From Cellvibrionaceae bacterium (GTDB lineage Bacteria > Pseudomonadota > Gammaproteobacteria > Pseudomonadales > Cellvibrionaceae): DNA of 51,760 nucleotides. Shown here piece after piece: positions 16,267 through 24,961 of this stretch (positions are counted from its first letter, which is position 1; every line of letters begins with the position of its first letter). The stretch lies in assembly GCA_021151525.1 (NCBI GenBank), contig JAGKXD010000016.1:1-51760 (forward strand). The letters run 5' to 3'. Under the pieces are notes generated by a model that saw only the letters and a program-made list of their open reading frames with translations, did not search any database and was not told where the DNA came from. The position numbers and the translations under genes are program-made.

Positions 16267-16296
16267 GAAAGCTAGTGGCAATACTTGCTAGCTTTC
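16267..16296 (+). other. hairpin between the adaptor and transporter genes
   Basis: Perfect 9-bp inverted repeat GAAAGCTAG / CTAGCTTTC with a 12-base loop and no T tract. It may stabilise mRNA or tune the relative expression of the two pump subunits rather than terminate. Confidence 0.45.
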
Positions 16297-16331
16297 TGCC
16301 ACCTATATTTTCCAGAATGTGAATTCAATTC

Positions 16332-17849
16332 ATGGTCATTGCAGAGAAATCTTCATTAGGGCACAAGGGGTTTGTTACCTTATCGGTAATGCTTGCCACT
16401 ATTATGCAAGCGCTGGACACTACTATTGCGAACGTAGCTTTGCCGCATATGCAAGGCAGTATGTCCGCCACGCAAGATCAAATTTCCTGGGTGCTAACTT
16501 CTTACATCGTTGCCTCCGCCATTTTTTTACCTATGACCGGTTTTCTTGCAGAGCGCTTTGGTCGTAAAAAATTATTTTTATGGTCGGTAATCGGTTTTAC
16601 GATTACGTCTATGTTGTGCGGCGCGGCGCAAAATTTACCGCAGATTGTTTTGTTTAGATTATTGCAAGGCGTTTTCGGCGCGGCTCTCGTGCCTTTATCG
16701 CAAGCTATTCTGTTGGATACTTATCCCAAAGAAAAACATTCCTCTGCTATGGCCATGTGGGGCGTAGGTGTCATGCTTGGGCCAATTCTTGGCCCCAGTC
16801 TTGGTGGTTGGTTAACTGAGTATTACAACTGGCGTTGGGTTTTCTACATCAATTTACCCTTTGGTATTTTGGCGTTCATGGGGATTCTATTCTTTGTAAA
16901 AGAAACGCCTGTTAACCATGCGCGTCGTTTTGATTTGTTGGGCTTCGCATTTTTAAGTTTGGGTATTGGTGCACTGCAAATGATGCTAGACCGCGGCGAG
17001 GTGTTGGATTGGTTTCACAGCAGTGAAATTGTGATTGAATTAATTCTGGCATCTTTTGGTTTTTATTTATTTATCGCCCATATTTTTACGCACAAACAAC
17101 CTTTTATTGAGCCCGCGATTTTTAAAGATCGCAATTTTTCAATGGGGCTCATGTTTATGTTTATCATCGGCATTATTTTGTTGGCGACCATGGCGCTCTT
17201 GCCGCCGTTTTTGCAAAACTTATTGGGCTATCCTGTTATTGATGTTGGTTTAGTTATGGCTCCGCGTGGCGTGGGAGTGATGATTGCAATGATTATGGTA
17301 GGCAAGCTGGCAGGAAAAATTGATCCACGTAAACAAGTGATTTTCGGTTTAAGTTTGACTGCATTTTCGCTGTGGGAAATGACGCTGTTTGATTTAAACA
17401 TCAGCGCTTGGGATGTTATTCGAACCAGCATGGTTCAAGGCTTTGGTTTGGGCTTCGTGTTTGTACCGCTGTCGGCAATTTCTTTCTCAACCTTGAATCA
17501 GCGTTATCGCAATGAAGGCACTGCGCTCTTTAGTTTGACGCGCAATATCGGCAGCAGTATTGGTATTTCCATTGTGATTAGCCAGTTGCAGCAAAATATC
17601 CAAAAAAACCACGCGGCTTTTGCGGATTACATTACTTCCTTTAGTTTGCCCTTGAAGGAAGCAATGCAAGCGGGAGTTTGGAATATCCACACGACCCAAG
17701 GGTTGGCGGCGTTGAATGGCGAGCTCACCAAGCAGGCGGCTACCTTGGCCTACTTGCAGGATTTCCGCTTAATGATGTGGATTACGCTGGCCGCATTGCC
17801 ATTAATTGTATTTCTAAAGGCTCCCCCTAAACAGGCCAAAAAAGCCTAA
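16332..17849 (+). CDS. DHA2-family MFS multidrug transporter, EmrB-like
   Basis: A 505-residue inner-membrane proton antiporter with about 14 membrane segments. Family motifs are MQALDTTIANVALPHMQGSM in TM1, MTGFLAERFGRKKLFLWS (motif A) and the motif C-like VMLGPILGPSLGGWLTEYYN, followed by WRWVFYINLPFG. It acts with the upstream HlyD-type adaptor and is probably cotranscribed with it and the MarR regulator. The start has a weak ribosome site, in keeping with readthrough translation from the upstream gene. The drugs exported cannot be inferred. Confidence 0.93.
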   Translation: MVIAEKSSLGHKGFVTLSVMLATIMQALDTTIANVALPHMQGSMSATQDQISWVLTSYIVASAIFLPMTGFLAERFGRKKLFLWSVIGFTITSMLCGAAQNLPQIVLFRLLQGVFGAALVPLSQAILLDTYPKEKHSSAMAMWGVGVMLGPILGPSLGGWLTEYYNWRWVFYINLPFGILAFMGILFFVKETPVNHARRFDLLGFAFLSLGIGALQMMLDRGEVLDWFHSSEIVIELILASFGFYLFIAHIFTHKQPFIEPAIFKDRNFSMGLMFMFIIGIILLATMALLPPFLQNLLGYPVIDVGLVMAPRGVGVMIAMIMVGKLAGKIDPRKQVIFGLSLTAFSLWEMTLFDLNISAWDVIRTSMVQGFGLGFVFVPLSAISFSTLNQRYRNEGTALFSLTRNIGSSIGISIVISQLQQNIQKNHAAFADYITSFSLPLKEAMQAGVWNIHTTQGLAALNGELTKQAATLAYLQDFRLMMWITLAALPLIVFLKAPPKQAKKA

Positions 17850-17950
17850 AAACACCCCATCAACGCTCACAAGGCGCGCGAGAATCCTGCTATTTTATGG
17901 TATTCTGCGCGCCTTTTCCGTTTCCGCCCAGCATTAACCTAGAGAGTCTT

Positions 17951-18292
17951 ATGGCAGTAAAACCTGTTTATCGCGTTATTTTCCTCAATCAAAGTCAAGT
18001 CTATGAAGTGTTTGCCTGCGCTATTTACCAAAGCGAAATGTATGGCTTTATTGAAGTGGAAGAATTTGTGTTTGGCGAGCGCAGCCAAGTATTGATTGAC
18101 CCTGCAGAAGAGAAACTGAAAAACGAATTCGCCGGCGTAAAGCGCTCCTATATTCCTATGCATGCCATTGTGCGTATCGATGAGGTCGAAAAAGAAGGCC
18201 CCGCTAAAATCAGTGAAGTAAAAGGCGGCGGCGATAAGATTGCGCAATTCCCCTACGGCGGTTTTATTCCGAACCCGAACTTGGGTGAGTAA
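17951..18292 (+). CDS. DUF1820 family protein
   Basis: A 113-residue soluble protein with the conserved core VYRVIFLNQSQVYEVFACAI, MYGFIEVEEFVFGERSQVLI and DPAEEKLKNEFAGVKRSYIP. I recognise it as DUF1820, widespread in gammaproteobacteria and of unknown function. The start at 17951 (MAVKPVY) matches the usual N terminus; the reading from 17897 would add 18 residues of unrelated sequence. It is a single gene between the efflux operon and the FGGY kinase, ending at a clear terminator. Confidence 0.9.
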   Translation: MAVKPVYRVIFLNQSQVYEVFACAIYQSEMYGFIEVEEFVFGERSQVLIDPAEEKLKNEFAGVKRSYIPMHAIVRIDEVEKEGPAKISEVKGGGDKIAQFPYGGFIPNPNLGE

Positions 18293-18303
18293 AACTCCAA
18301 ACG

Positions 18304-18329
18304 AAAAAGCGGCTTAGGCCGCTTTTTTT
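18304..18329 (+). terminator. intrinsic terminator after the DUF1820 gene
   Basis: Perfect stem AAAAAGCGGC / GCCGCTTTTT with a TTAG loop and trailing T run. Confidence 0.93.
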
Positions 18330-18392
18330 ATGTTCAGGAAAATGCCAGCTTTAGGAACTACACTTTTAAATTATCTCAATGAAAAAAATAAT

Positions 18393-19907
18393 ATGACTCA
18401 ATCTCTAATTCTCGCTATAGACCAAGGCGGCCAAAGTTCCCGTGTTGCAGTTTATTCTGCAGCGGGTCAACAGCTACATTGCTTCTCCGCAAGCTGTGCA
18501 ACTACGCATGAGTTTGTTAATGATGTTGAATATATTGAGCAAGATCCACAAGAAATTTTAACGGGAATAAAAATTTGCTTGGAAAAAATCAATCAGGTTT
18601 TGGGAGATGATGTAAAAAATATACTTACCGCAGGTTTTGCAGGGCAGGGGTCGTCACTTTTGTGTTGGGATAATCAAACTGGTGAAGCTTTGTCGCCGGT
18701 ATTAAGTTGGCAAGATATTCGTGGCAAAGATTATTTACAGGATATCTCGCTTACCCATTCGCAAGCACAATCAATTACTGGCTTGCGTGTTTCTCCGCAT
18801 TATGGTGCTAGCAAAATTCGTTGGTGTCTCGATAATAATCCAAAAGTTCAGCTGGCGCAGCGAAACAACTCGCTCAGTATTGGCCCTATAGTCAGTTATA
18901 TTTTTTGGCATTTGTGCGAAAAAGATGCGGTTGATCCTAGTCACGCACAGCGCACGCTATTATGGAATTTACAAAAAAATCATTGGGATGAGCATTTATT
19001 AAATTTGTTTAATATTCCCCGCGATATTTTGCCGGCATGCAAATTTCACAATAGTGATTTTGGTTGTTTGGATTTGGGTGAACACAAAATCCCATTTTCT
19101 GCTAGTGCTCGCGACCAAGGTGCCTCTTTATTTGCGCGCGGTTTGCCCGATAAAAATTCCTGCTACGTTAATATTGGGACGGGTGCTTTTATTCAACGCG
19201 TAAGTGAAAGCTTAAGTGCACCCGAGGGTTTACTGGTAAGCCCTTTATGGCTTTCGGAAAATGTTGATGAGTGTGAGCTAGTAGAAGTTTCATCGCCAGT
19301 TTGTTATGCAACTGAATTGGATGCACCCAAGCAAACACATTTGTATGCGTGGGAAGCCACTGTAAATGGCGCGGCATCCGCAATTAGTTTTATTGAACAA
19401 GAAGCTGGGTTAAGTGTAACGCCGGAGCAAATTAATAAAGCGCTCGCGCTTCTGCCAACACACGAATGTTATTTTTTAAATGCAGTGGGTGGCTTAAGCG
19501 CGCCTTATTGGCGAACAGATTTGCAATCGCGTTTTAGTGTGAATCTTTCTGCGGAAGAAAAAATTCTCGCATGGCTTGAATCCATTATTTTTCAAATTGT
19601 GGTGAATCTGCGTTTGATGGGACAATTGGGCGCGGCAGATAAAATTTATATCAGTGGCGGCATCAGCAGGGCAGATGCTATTTGCCAAAAGCTAGCTGAT
19701 TTAATGGGAGTTCTCGTAGTTCGCGGCGAAAATACCGACGCCACTTTGCAGGGCATAGCTTACCTTGCAGCAGGCCTGCCTCATGCGTGGAACGGGCAAA
19801 CTCAGGAAGATGTCTTTCAACCCAAATCTAACCCTCACTTATCTAAATCCTTTAGTCTGTGGCAAAATGCGGTAACTGGATGGCTTAGCACTGAAAGTGC
19901 AAAATAA
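18393..19907 (+). CDS. FGGY-family carbohydrate or polyol kinase (GlpK-related)
   Basis: A 504-residue ATP-dependent sugar or polyol kinase. It has the phosphate-binding start LAIDQGGQSSRVAVY (GlpK has DQGTTSSR) and the catalytic-Asp segment ASARDQGASLFARG, followed by NIGTGAFIQRV. The C-terminal ATP-site block is KIYISGGISRADAICQKLAD. Where GlpK has NQRETTVVW (Arg and Glu contacting glycerol), this protein has GQGSSLLCW, so glycerol may not be the substrate. The start at 18393 (MTQSLIL) is where homology begins; an upstream in-frame ATG at 18330 lies at the edge of the preceding terminator. A GlpD-like oxidoreductase gene follows after 72 bases, so the pair probably act in one catabolic step series. 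Confidence 0.85.
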   Translation: MTQSLILAIDQGGQSSRVAVYSAAGQQLHCFSASCATTHEFVNDVEYIEQDPQEILTGIKICLEKINQVLGDDVKNILTAGFAGQGSSLLCWDNQTGEALSPVLSWQDIRGKDYLQDISLTHSQAQSITGLRVSPHYGASKIRWCLDNNPKVQLAQRNNSLSIGPIVSYIFWHLCEKDAVDPSHAQRTLLWNLQKNHWDEHLLNLFNIPRDILPACKFHNSDFGCLDLGEHKIPFSASARDQGASLFARGLPDKNSCYVNIGTGAFIQRVSESLSAPEGLLVSPLWLSENVDECELVEVSSPVCYATELDAPKQTHLYAWEATVNGAASAISFIEQEAGLSVTPEQINKALALLPTHECYFLNAVGGLSAPYWRTDLQSRFSVNLSAEEKILAWLESIIFQIVVNLRLMGQLGAADKIYISGGISRADAICQKLADLMGVLVVRGENTDATLQGIAYLAAGLPHAWNGQTQEDVFQPKSNPHLSKSFSLWQNAVTGWLSTESAK

Positions 19908-19979
19908 TCGGAAAATTAAAGATTTCATTCATATGAAACTCAGCTAAACTTCACCTATCTTCCGGTTGGACTCTACTTG

Positions 19980-21155
19980 ATGAAATACGATTTAGTCGTG
20001 ATAGGAGCAGGTATTCAGGGTGCGGGAGTCGCCCAAGCAGCAGCGGCAGCGGGTTATACCGTACTGGTATTGGAGCAATCCTCGCCAGCAGCGGGCACAT
20101 CGAGCAAGTCCTCAAAATTAATCCACGGTGGCCTGCGCTATCTGGAAAGCGCCCAATTTGGTTTAGTGCGCGAAAGTCTGCGTGAGCGAGCGCTCTTGTT
20201 AAAACTGGCTCCGGAGCTGGTGAAGTTACAACCCCTACATATCCCCGTTTATAAAGATGCAAAGCGCAGCCCCTTAACGATTCGCACCGGGTTGAGTCTC
20301 TACGCCATGTTATCTGGGTGTAATCCCGATGCTATGTTCCGCAGCCTTCCGGAGTCCCAATGGGGCGAGCTTGAAGGCCTTAAGCAAGACGATCTGCAAG
20401 CCGTATTCCGCTATTACGAAGCCCAAACAGATGATGCTGCCTTAACCCGCGCTGTGCTTCACTCAGCGATGGAAATGGGCGCAGATTGCGAAATCCCAGG
20501 CTACTTTGTAAAAGCCCATGTGAATTCGCAGTCCTGCTTGGTGGAGTTTGAAAGTGAATATGGCTTTAAAACGGCTAGTTGCCGCGTACTGATTAACTGC
20601 GCGGGGCCTTGGACGAGCGATGTTATTTCCCGCATAGAACCCGATATGTATTTGCCCAAAGTAGATTTAGTGCAGGGCAGTCATTTGATTCTTCCCCCCT
20701 TGCTTAAAAACTACTTTTATTTAGAGGCACCGCAAGATAAGCGCGCCGTGTTTGCCTTGCCTTGGCAAGGTAAGTTGATGATAGGCACCACTGAGAAGGT
20801 GCATTACGGCGCACCTGAGGACGCCCAATGTTCAATCGAAGAGCGCGATTATCTGCTGGAAGTCTTGCTGCATTACTTCCCCCAAATGTCGATTGATATG
20901 AATCAGGTCGATAGCTTCGCGGGTTTACGCGTGTTGCCGCGCAGCGATAAAGCCGCGTTTTCGCGCACACGCGAGGTCTTGTTTGAAGTAGATAACGAGG
21001 CGTCTCCACGCTTGCTTTCAGTAATGGGTGGCAAGCTCACCACCTATCGCGCAACAGCGCTCATGGCCTTGGCTAAAGTCAAAAAATCCCTGCCGGTAAA
21101 AGAAAGAATCGCCGATACCAGCCAGATTCCGCTATCGCCAGTTGATTGGCATTAA
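19980..21155 (+). CDS. GlpD-like FAD-dependent oxidoreductase, short form
   Basis: A 391-residue flavoprotein related to glycerol-3-phosphate dehydrogenase. The N-terminal dinucleotide-binding motif is VVIGAGIQGAGVAQAAAAAG. The GlpD signature SSKSSKLIHGGLRYLESAQF follows, then RESLRERALLLKLAPELV and a GTTEKVHYGAPEDAQ/GLRVLPRSDKA region. Bacterial GlpD is about 500 residues; this protein stops after GGKLTTYRATALMALAK and so lacks the C-terminal helical domain. The start is ATG 19980 (MKYDLVV). It follows the FGGY kinase, which would supply a phosphorylated polyol. True substrate uncertain. Confidence 0.85.
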   Translation: MKYDLVVIGAGIQGAGVAQAAAAAGYTVLVLEQSSPAAGTSSKSSKLIHGGLRYLESAQFGLVRESLRERALLLKLAPELVKLQPLHIPVYKDAKRSPLTIRTGLSLYAMLSGCNPDAMFRSLPESQWGELEGLKQDDLQAVFRYYEAQTDDAALTRAVLHSAMEMGADCEIPGYFVKAHVNSQSCLVEFESEYGFKTASCRVLINCAGPWTSDVISRIEPDMYLPKVDLVQGSHLILPPLLKNYFYLEAPQDKRAVFALPWQGKLMIGTTEKVHYGAPEDAQCSIEERDYLLEVLLHYFPQMSIDMNQVDSFAGLRVLPRSDKAAFSRTREVLFEVDNEASPRLLSVMGGKLTTYRATALMALAKVKKSLPVKERIADTSQIPLSPVDWH

Positions 21156-21180
21156 CTACCAACCATAAATACGCGTAATT

Positions 21181-21196
21181 AATGATAAAAATCATT
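21181..21196. promoter_or_regulatory. palindrome upstream of pyrB
   Basis: AATGATAAAAATCATT: two perfect 6-base arms around four A, about 95 bases before the pyrB start. It partly resembles a Fur or other dimeric repressor half-site pair, but the spacing is not the Fur consensus. Confidence 0.3.
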
Positions 21197-21290
21197 GGTG
21201 TGAGTGACTTCTGCCGTTAAAATGCCCTAACTTCATCTCGGCAGGTTGCTCTTGTCTGCTTCTGTCCACCCTTAGCTTTAAGGACTCACT

Positions 21291-22307
21291 GTGAATTTTA
21301 CTGGCGCCCACATCCTTTCCATCAAACAATTTGAACGTGCCGATATCCAACGAATTTTTGAAGTGGCCGATGCCATGGAGCCTTACGCTCTGCGCCACAA
21401 AGTCACGCGCGTGTTAGAAGGAGCCATTTTAGGCAATATGTTTTTTGAGCCGAGCACCCGTACGCGTGTTAGCTTCGGTGCAGCCTTTAATTTGTTGGGC
21501 GGTAATGTGCGTGAAACGACTGGCTTTGAAAGTTCGTCGATCACCAAGGGCGAATCCTTGTATGACACCGCGCGCGTACTTTCCGGTTATAGCGATGTGA
21601 TTTGTATGCGTCACCCAGCAGGCGGTTCAGTCGCAGAATTTGCCGAAGGCAGCCGCGTGCCTGTGTTGAATGGTGGCGATGGCCCCAATGAACACCCAAC
21701 GCAAGCGCTCTTAGATTTGTACACCATTCGCAAAGAATTGCGCTCGCAAGGGCGGGGCATAGATGGCTTGCGCATTGCAATGATCGGCGATTTAAAACAT
21801 GGTCGTACAGTGCATTCACTCTGCAAACTTCTGTGTTTATTTTCGAATGTTCAACTTATTTTTGTGTCGCCCAAAGAATTGGCGATGCCAGAATATATTG
21901 TCGAAGAATTGCGAGCGGCGGGTAACACAGTGACGATTACTGATGATCTTGCGCAAAGCATTACTCATATCGATATTGCTTACTCAACCCGTATTCAAGA
22001 AGAGCGCTTTAGCAACAAAGAAGAAGCTGATTTATATCGCGGTCGCTACCGTTTGAATCAGCGCATCTATACACAATACTGCGAGCCTAATACAGTCATT
22101 ATGCATCCGCTGCCGCGCGATTCCCGTGCAGATGCAAATGAATTGGATAATGATTTGAACGCAAATCCCAACCTTGCGATTTTCCGTCAGGCCGATAATG
22201 GTGTTTTGGTGCGCATGGCATTATTTGCACTGGTGTTGAACGTGGCAGACCAAGTGGATAAATATGCGCGTGAGGTCAATTGGTACAGTTCATTGCGTGC
22301 GCAATAG
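21291..22307 (+). CDS. pyrB: aspartate carbamoyltransferase catalytic chain
   Basis: A 338-residue enzyme joining carbamoyl phosphate and aspartate in the second step of pyrimidine synthesis. The carbamoyl-phosphate loop FFEPSTRTRVSFGAAFNLLG is at about residues 47-66, followed by SSSITKGESLYDTARVLSGY, HPTQALLDLYTI and MHPLPRDSRADANELD in the aspartate domain. The start is GTG with AAGGA nearby. Regulatory chain pyrI and a pseudo-dihydroorotase are both absent from the neighbourhood. The length is a little above E. coli PyrB. A terminator follows. Confidence 0.95.
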   Translation: MNFTGAHILSIKQFERADIQRIFEVADAMEPYALRHKVTRVLEGAILGNMFFEPSTRTRVSFGAAFNLLGGNVRETTGFESSSITKGESLYDTARVLSGYSDVICMRHPAGGSVAEFAEGSRVPVLNGGDGPNEHPTQALLDLYTIRKELRSQGRGIDGLRIAMIGDLKHGRTVHSLCKLLCLFSNVQLIFVSPKELAMPEYIVEELRAAGNTVTITDDLAQSITHIDIAYSTRIQEERFSNKEEADLYRGRYRLNQRIYTQYCEPNTVIMHPLPRDSRADANELDNDLNANPNLAIFRQADNGVLVRMALFALVLNVADQVDKYAREVNWYSSLRAQ

Positions 22308-22329
22308 TTAAAGTTTGCAGTCTTGCTAT

Positions 22330-22367
22330 AAAAACGCCGCAGTGCTCATGGCCTGCGGCGTTTTTTT
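22330..22367 (+). terminator. intrinsic terminator after pyrB
   Basis: Perfect 13-bp stem AAAAACGCCGCAG / CTGCGGCGTTTTT with a 10-base loop and T run. Confidence 0.93.
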
Positions 22368-22498
22368 ATGACTTGGGTTCTATTTTTGACGTTAAGTGCG
22401 TGGAATTATCATTTAAGTTTCATATGATGAGGCAATTATTCTTTTCGTTTCTTTTCAGCAATTAACATCGCACACAGATGTACATAAGGATTTTGATC

Positions 22499-24769
22499 AT
22501 GACCATACAAACCATATTCAAAAGGGCAATCTTCGCCCGACGAAAATCAGCTATACCTCTCCAAGTTTGTTGCGCGCTCGTTCCTCTCCTAATTGCGCAA
22601 TATGCTGTGGCAGAAAGTAATGCTCCTGAATCAATGGATGAAGTGATTGTTACCGCCACAAAACGCAATCAAGAGCTAAAAGATTTTGCAGGCTCCGTCA
22701 GCGTGATTAAAGGCGATAGTTTAAATCCTAATGCAACCATGAGCGATCTTGCAGATCAGGTTCCCGGGCTCTCTGTAATTAATAATGGCCCGCGCAGTAT
22801 TACCGCCATTAATATTCGCGGTCTGCGCATGGATGATCTTACGCCCAATGATTTCGGTGGCGATGGTGGAACTGTTGCAAGCTACGTCGATAACATTCCC
22901 TTGCAAGGTTATTTTGTTCCCCCCGCAATTGCGTTTAAAGATTTACAGCAAATAGAAGTCTTGCGCGGCCCGCAAGGCACACTTTATGGCAACGCGTCAG
23001 TGGGTGGTTTAATTCGTTATGTCACCGCCAAGCCAGACCTAACAAAAAACACAGTCGCACTTAGCGCTGCTGTTTCGCAAACAGCAGAGAGTGATGATCT
23101 TAATCTTGATACAGATTTGGTCGTTAATGCTCCGCTTATTGATCAGGCTCTTGGTGCGCGCATTTTATTAAGTAAACAAAGTAATGCCGGTTTTATTGAT
23201 AATAAGACCTTATTGAGTGGCGAAAAAAGCGATACCAATTCAGATGAAGCCAAACAAGTTCGCGCCAGTGTTTTGTGGAAGCCAACAGATGAGTTTTCAT
23301 TAAATGCAGCCTATAGCTATCAAAAAATCAATGCAGATGATCGCCAAGCGTCTAACAAAGCGGTAACGGGAGATGAATACATAGCATCAACTTATTATTT
23401 GGAACCCATGGAAGGCGAACTCAAATTATCCAGCATAGATGCCAGCTATGATTTAGGGTGGGCAAATTTCACTGCAAGTATTAATCGCTACGACTACACC
23501 TCCAACACGATTGCAGATGAAACAGATTTTTTACTCTACAACTATGGTGCAGGTTATTACGCAGAGTACGATAAATTTTCTGCATTCCGCACTGCCGATG
23601 TCAGTGTTGTTAAAGACAGTGGTGAGTTGCGTTTAGTTTCGCCCAACAATCAGCCGTTGCGTTGGTTGGTGGGTGCGTTTGTGAGTAAGGATGATTTGGG
23701 TTTTTATCTCGCAGATCGCGTTCCCGGTTTTGCAAGTGTGTTTGAAGAAGACAGGCCAGATGATCTTGATTATATTTCTACCCAAGCAGAAGTTTTAAAA
23801 GAATTATCTTTCTATAGTGAAGTCGCTTACGACTTAACAGCGCAGTGGGAAGTTGCGGTGGGTGCGCGTCATTTTAATTACAAGGATGAGTTGGGAACTT
23901 GTTCATTATTGTTCCCTCCAAGCGAGCCTTATCAGGGCAATCAATATCCGCTGCATTGCATAAGCGCAGACGATGACGACCGTTCTGGCACCTTGGGTAA
24001 ATTCAGCACAACGTTTAAATTTAACGAACATCAAAATATTTATTACACGGTTGCGCAAGGGTTCCGCCGCGGTGGTGCAAACGTTTTGCCGGTGGATATT
24101 ACTGATCATCGCACTTATAAGCCAGATACAGTCTTGAGTTCTGAAGTTGGTACTCACAGTGATTTTCTTGAAGGAAAACTACAATTAAATGCAGCGCTCT
24201 TTTATATGGATTGGGAAAAAATTCAAGTTGCCGCAATAATCGCAAATAGGGGAGTCACGGTTAATGCGGGCACAGCGCGTTCAAAAGGTATTGAGTTAGA
24301 AACGCTTACCCAACTGAATCAACAATGGAGTATGCGTTTAAGCTATTCCTATACAGATGCAAGTATTACGGAAACCGTTGAAAGTATTAACGGTGGGGCA
24401 GAGGCGGCAAACTATGGCGATAGATTACCGGGCTCACCTAAAAGCCAATGGAATCTTGGGCTCAATTACCAGCAGCCCATTAAATCAGCCACGCTATCGG
24501 CTGGTGTCAGCTATTCCTATTCCAGCGATATAACGACTGCGCTCAATAATCAGTTTGAAAACTACGCCCATTTAGAGGGTTACAGCACGCTTAATGCACA
24601 AGTGGGTGTAAGCTGGAGTAATTGGCGGTTAGGCCTATTTGTGAATAATGCCACCAATGCCGATGCAATTACGAGCAAGCGTACTGCAGGCTTATACGGC
24701 GAGCATGGCCAGGCTGATTACATCATTCGTCCACGTACAATGGGTGCAACGCTCAAATATCAATTTTAA
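22499..24769 (+). CDS. TonB-dependent outer-membrane receptor
   Basis: A 756-residue ligand-gated outer-membrane barrel. A signal peptide ends at about AQYAVA38, followed by the TonB box region MDEVIVTATKR. The plug domain shows LADQVPGLSVINNG, INIRGLRMDD and EVLRGPQGTLYGNASVGGLI, and the 22-strand barrel ends with a C-terminal Phe (TMGATLKYQF). TAAGGA eight bases before ATG 22499 supports that start over an ATG at 22478. The plug and barrel resemble the sphingomonad/Cellvibrio group of receptors for non-siderophore ligands. The ligand is unknown: there are no iron or sugar genes next to it. It has its own terminator. Confidence 0.93.
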   Translation: MTIQTIFKRAIFARRKSAIPLQVCCALVPLLIAQYAVAESNAPESMDEVIVTATKRNQELKDFAGSVSVIKGDSLNPNATMSDLADQVPGLSVINNGPRSITAINIRGLRMDDLTPNDFGGDGGTVASYVDNIPLQGYFVPPAIAFKDLQQIEVLRGPQGTLYGNASVGGLIRYVTAKPDLTKNTVALSAAVSQTAESDDLNLDTDLVVNAPLIDQALGARILLSKQSNAGFIDNKTLLSGEKSDTNSDEAKQVRASVLWKPTDEFSLNAAYSYQKINADDRQASNKAVTGDEYIASTYYLEPMEGELKLSSIDASYDLGWANFTASINRYDYTSNTIADETDFLLYNYGAGYYAEYDKFSAFRTADVSVVKDSGELRLVSPNNQPLRWLVGAFVSKDDLGFYLADRVPGFASVFEEDRPDDLDYISTQAEVLKELSFYSEVAYDLTAQWEVAVGARHFNYKDELGTCSLLFPPSEPYQGNQYPLHCISADDDDRSGTLGKFSTTFKFNEHQNIYYTVAQGFRRGGANVLPVDITDHRTYKPDTVLSSEVGTHSDFLEGKLQLNAALFYMDWEKIQVAAIIANRGVTVNAGTARSKGIELETLTQLNQQWSMRLSYSYTDASITETVESINGGAEAANYGDRLPGSPKSQWNLGLNYQQPIKSATLSAGVSYSYSSDITTALNNQFENYAHLEGYSTLNAQVGVSWSNWRLGLFVNNATNADAITSKRTAGLYGEHGQADYIIRPRTMGATLKYQF

Positions 24770-24810
24770 AGTCGGGTTAAGAGTATCAATTTTAAAGTTT
24801 TTGCGATTCT

Positions 24811-24860
24811 AAAAAGCCCTAGAGAAATTAATTCAGTATTTTAATTTCTCTAGGGTTTTT
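24811..24860 (+). terminator. intrinsic terminator after the TonB receptor gene
   Basis: A long, nearly perfect stem (AAAAAGCCCTAGAGAAATTAA against TTAATTTCTCTAGGGTTTTT, with one bulged G) around a nine-base loop, ending in T's. Confidence 0.9.
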
Positions 24861-24961
24861 GCATGAATAATGGTGGTTGAAAATTTCTGATACTATTGCT
24901 GCCTCTATTTATTTAATTCTCATTAGCGCTTTAGTTCAGCGCAACAACAGATATTTTATTT

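Noticed and set aside
21181..21196. Fur box upstream of pyrB
   Set aside because: The arms AATGAT/ATCATT fit only partly and the four-base centre does not match the Fur consensus; kept only as an unnamed palindrome.
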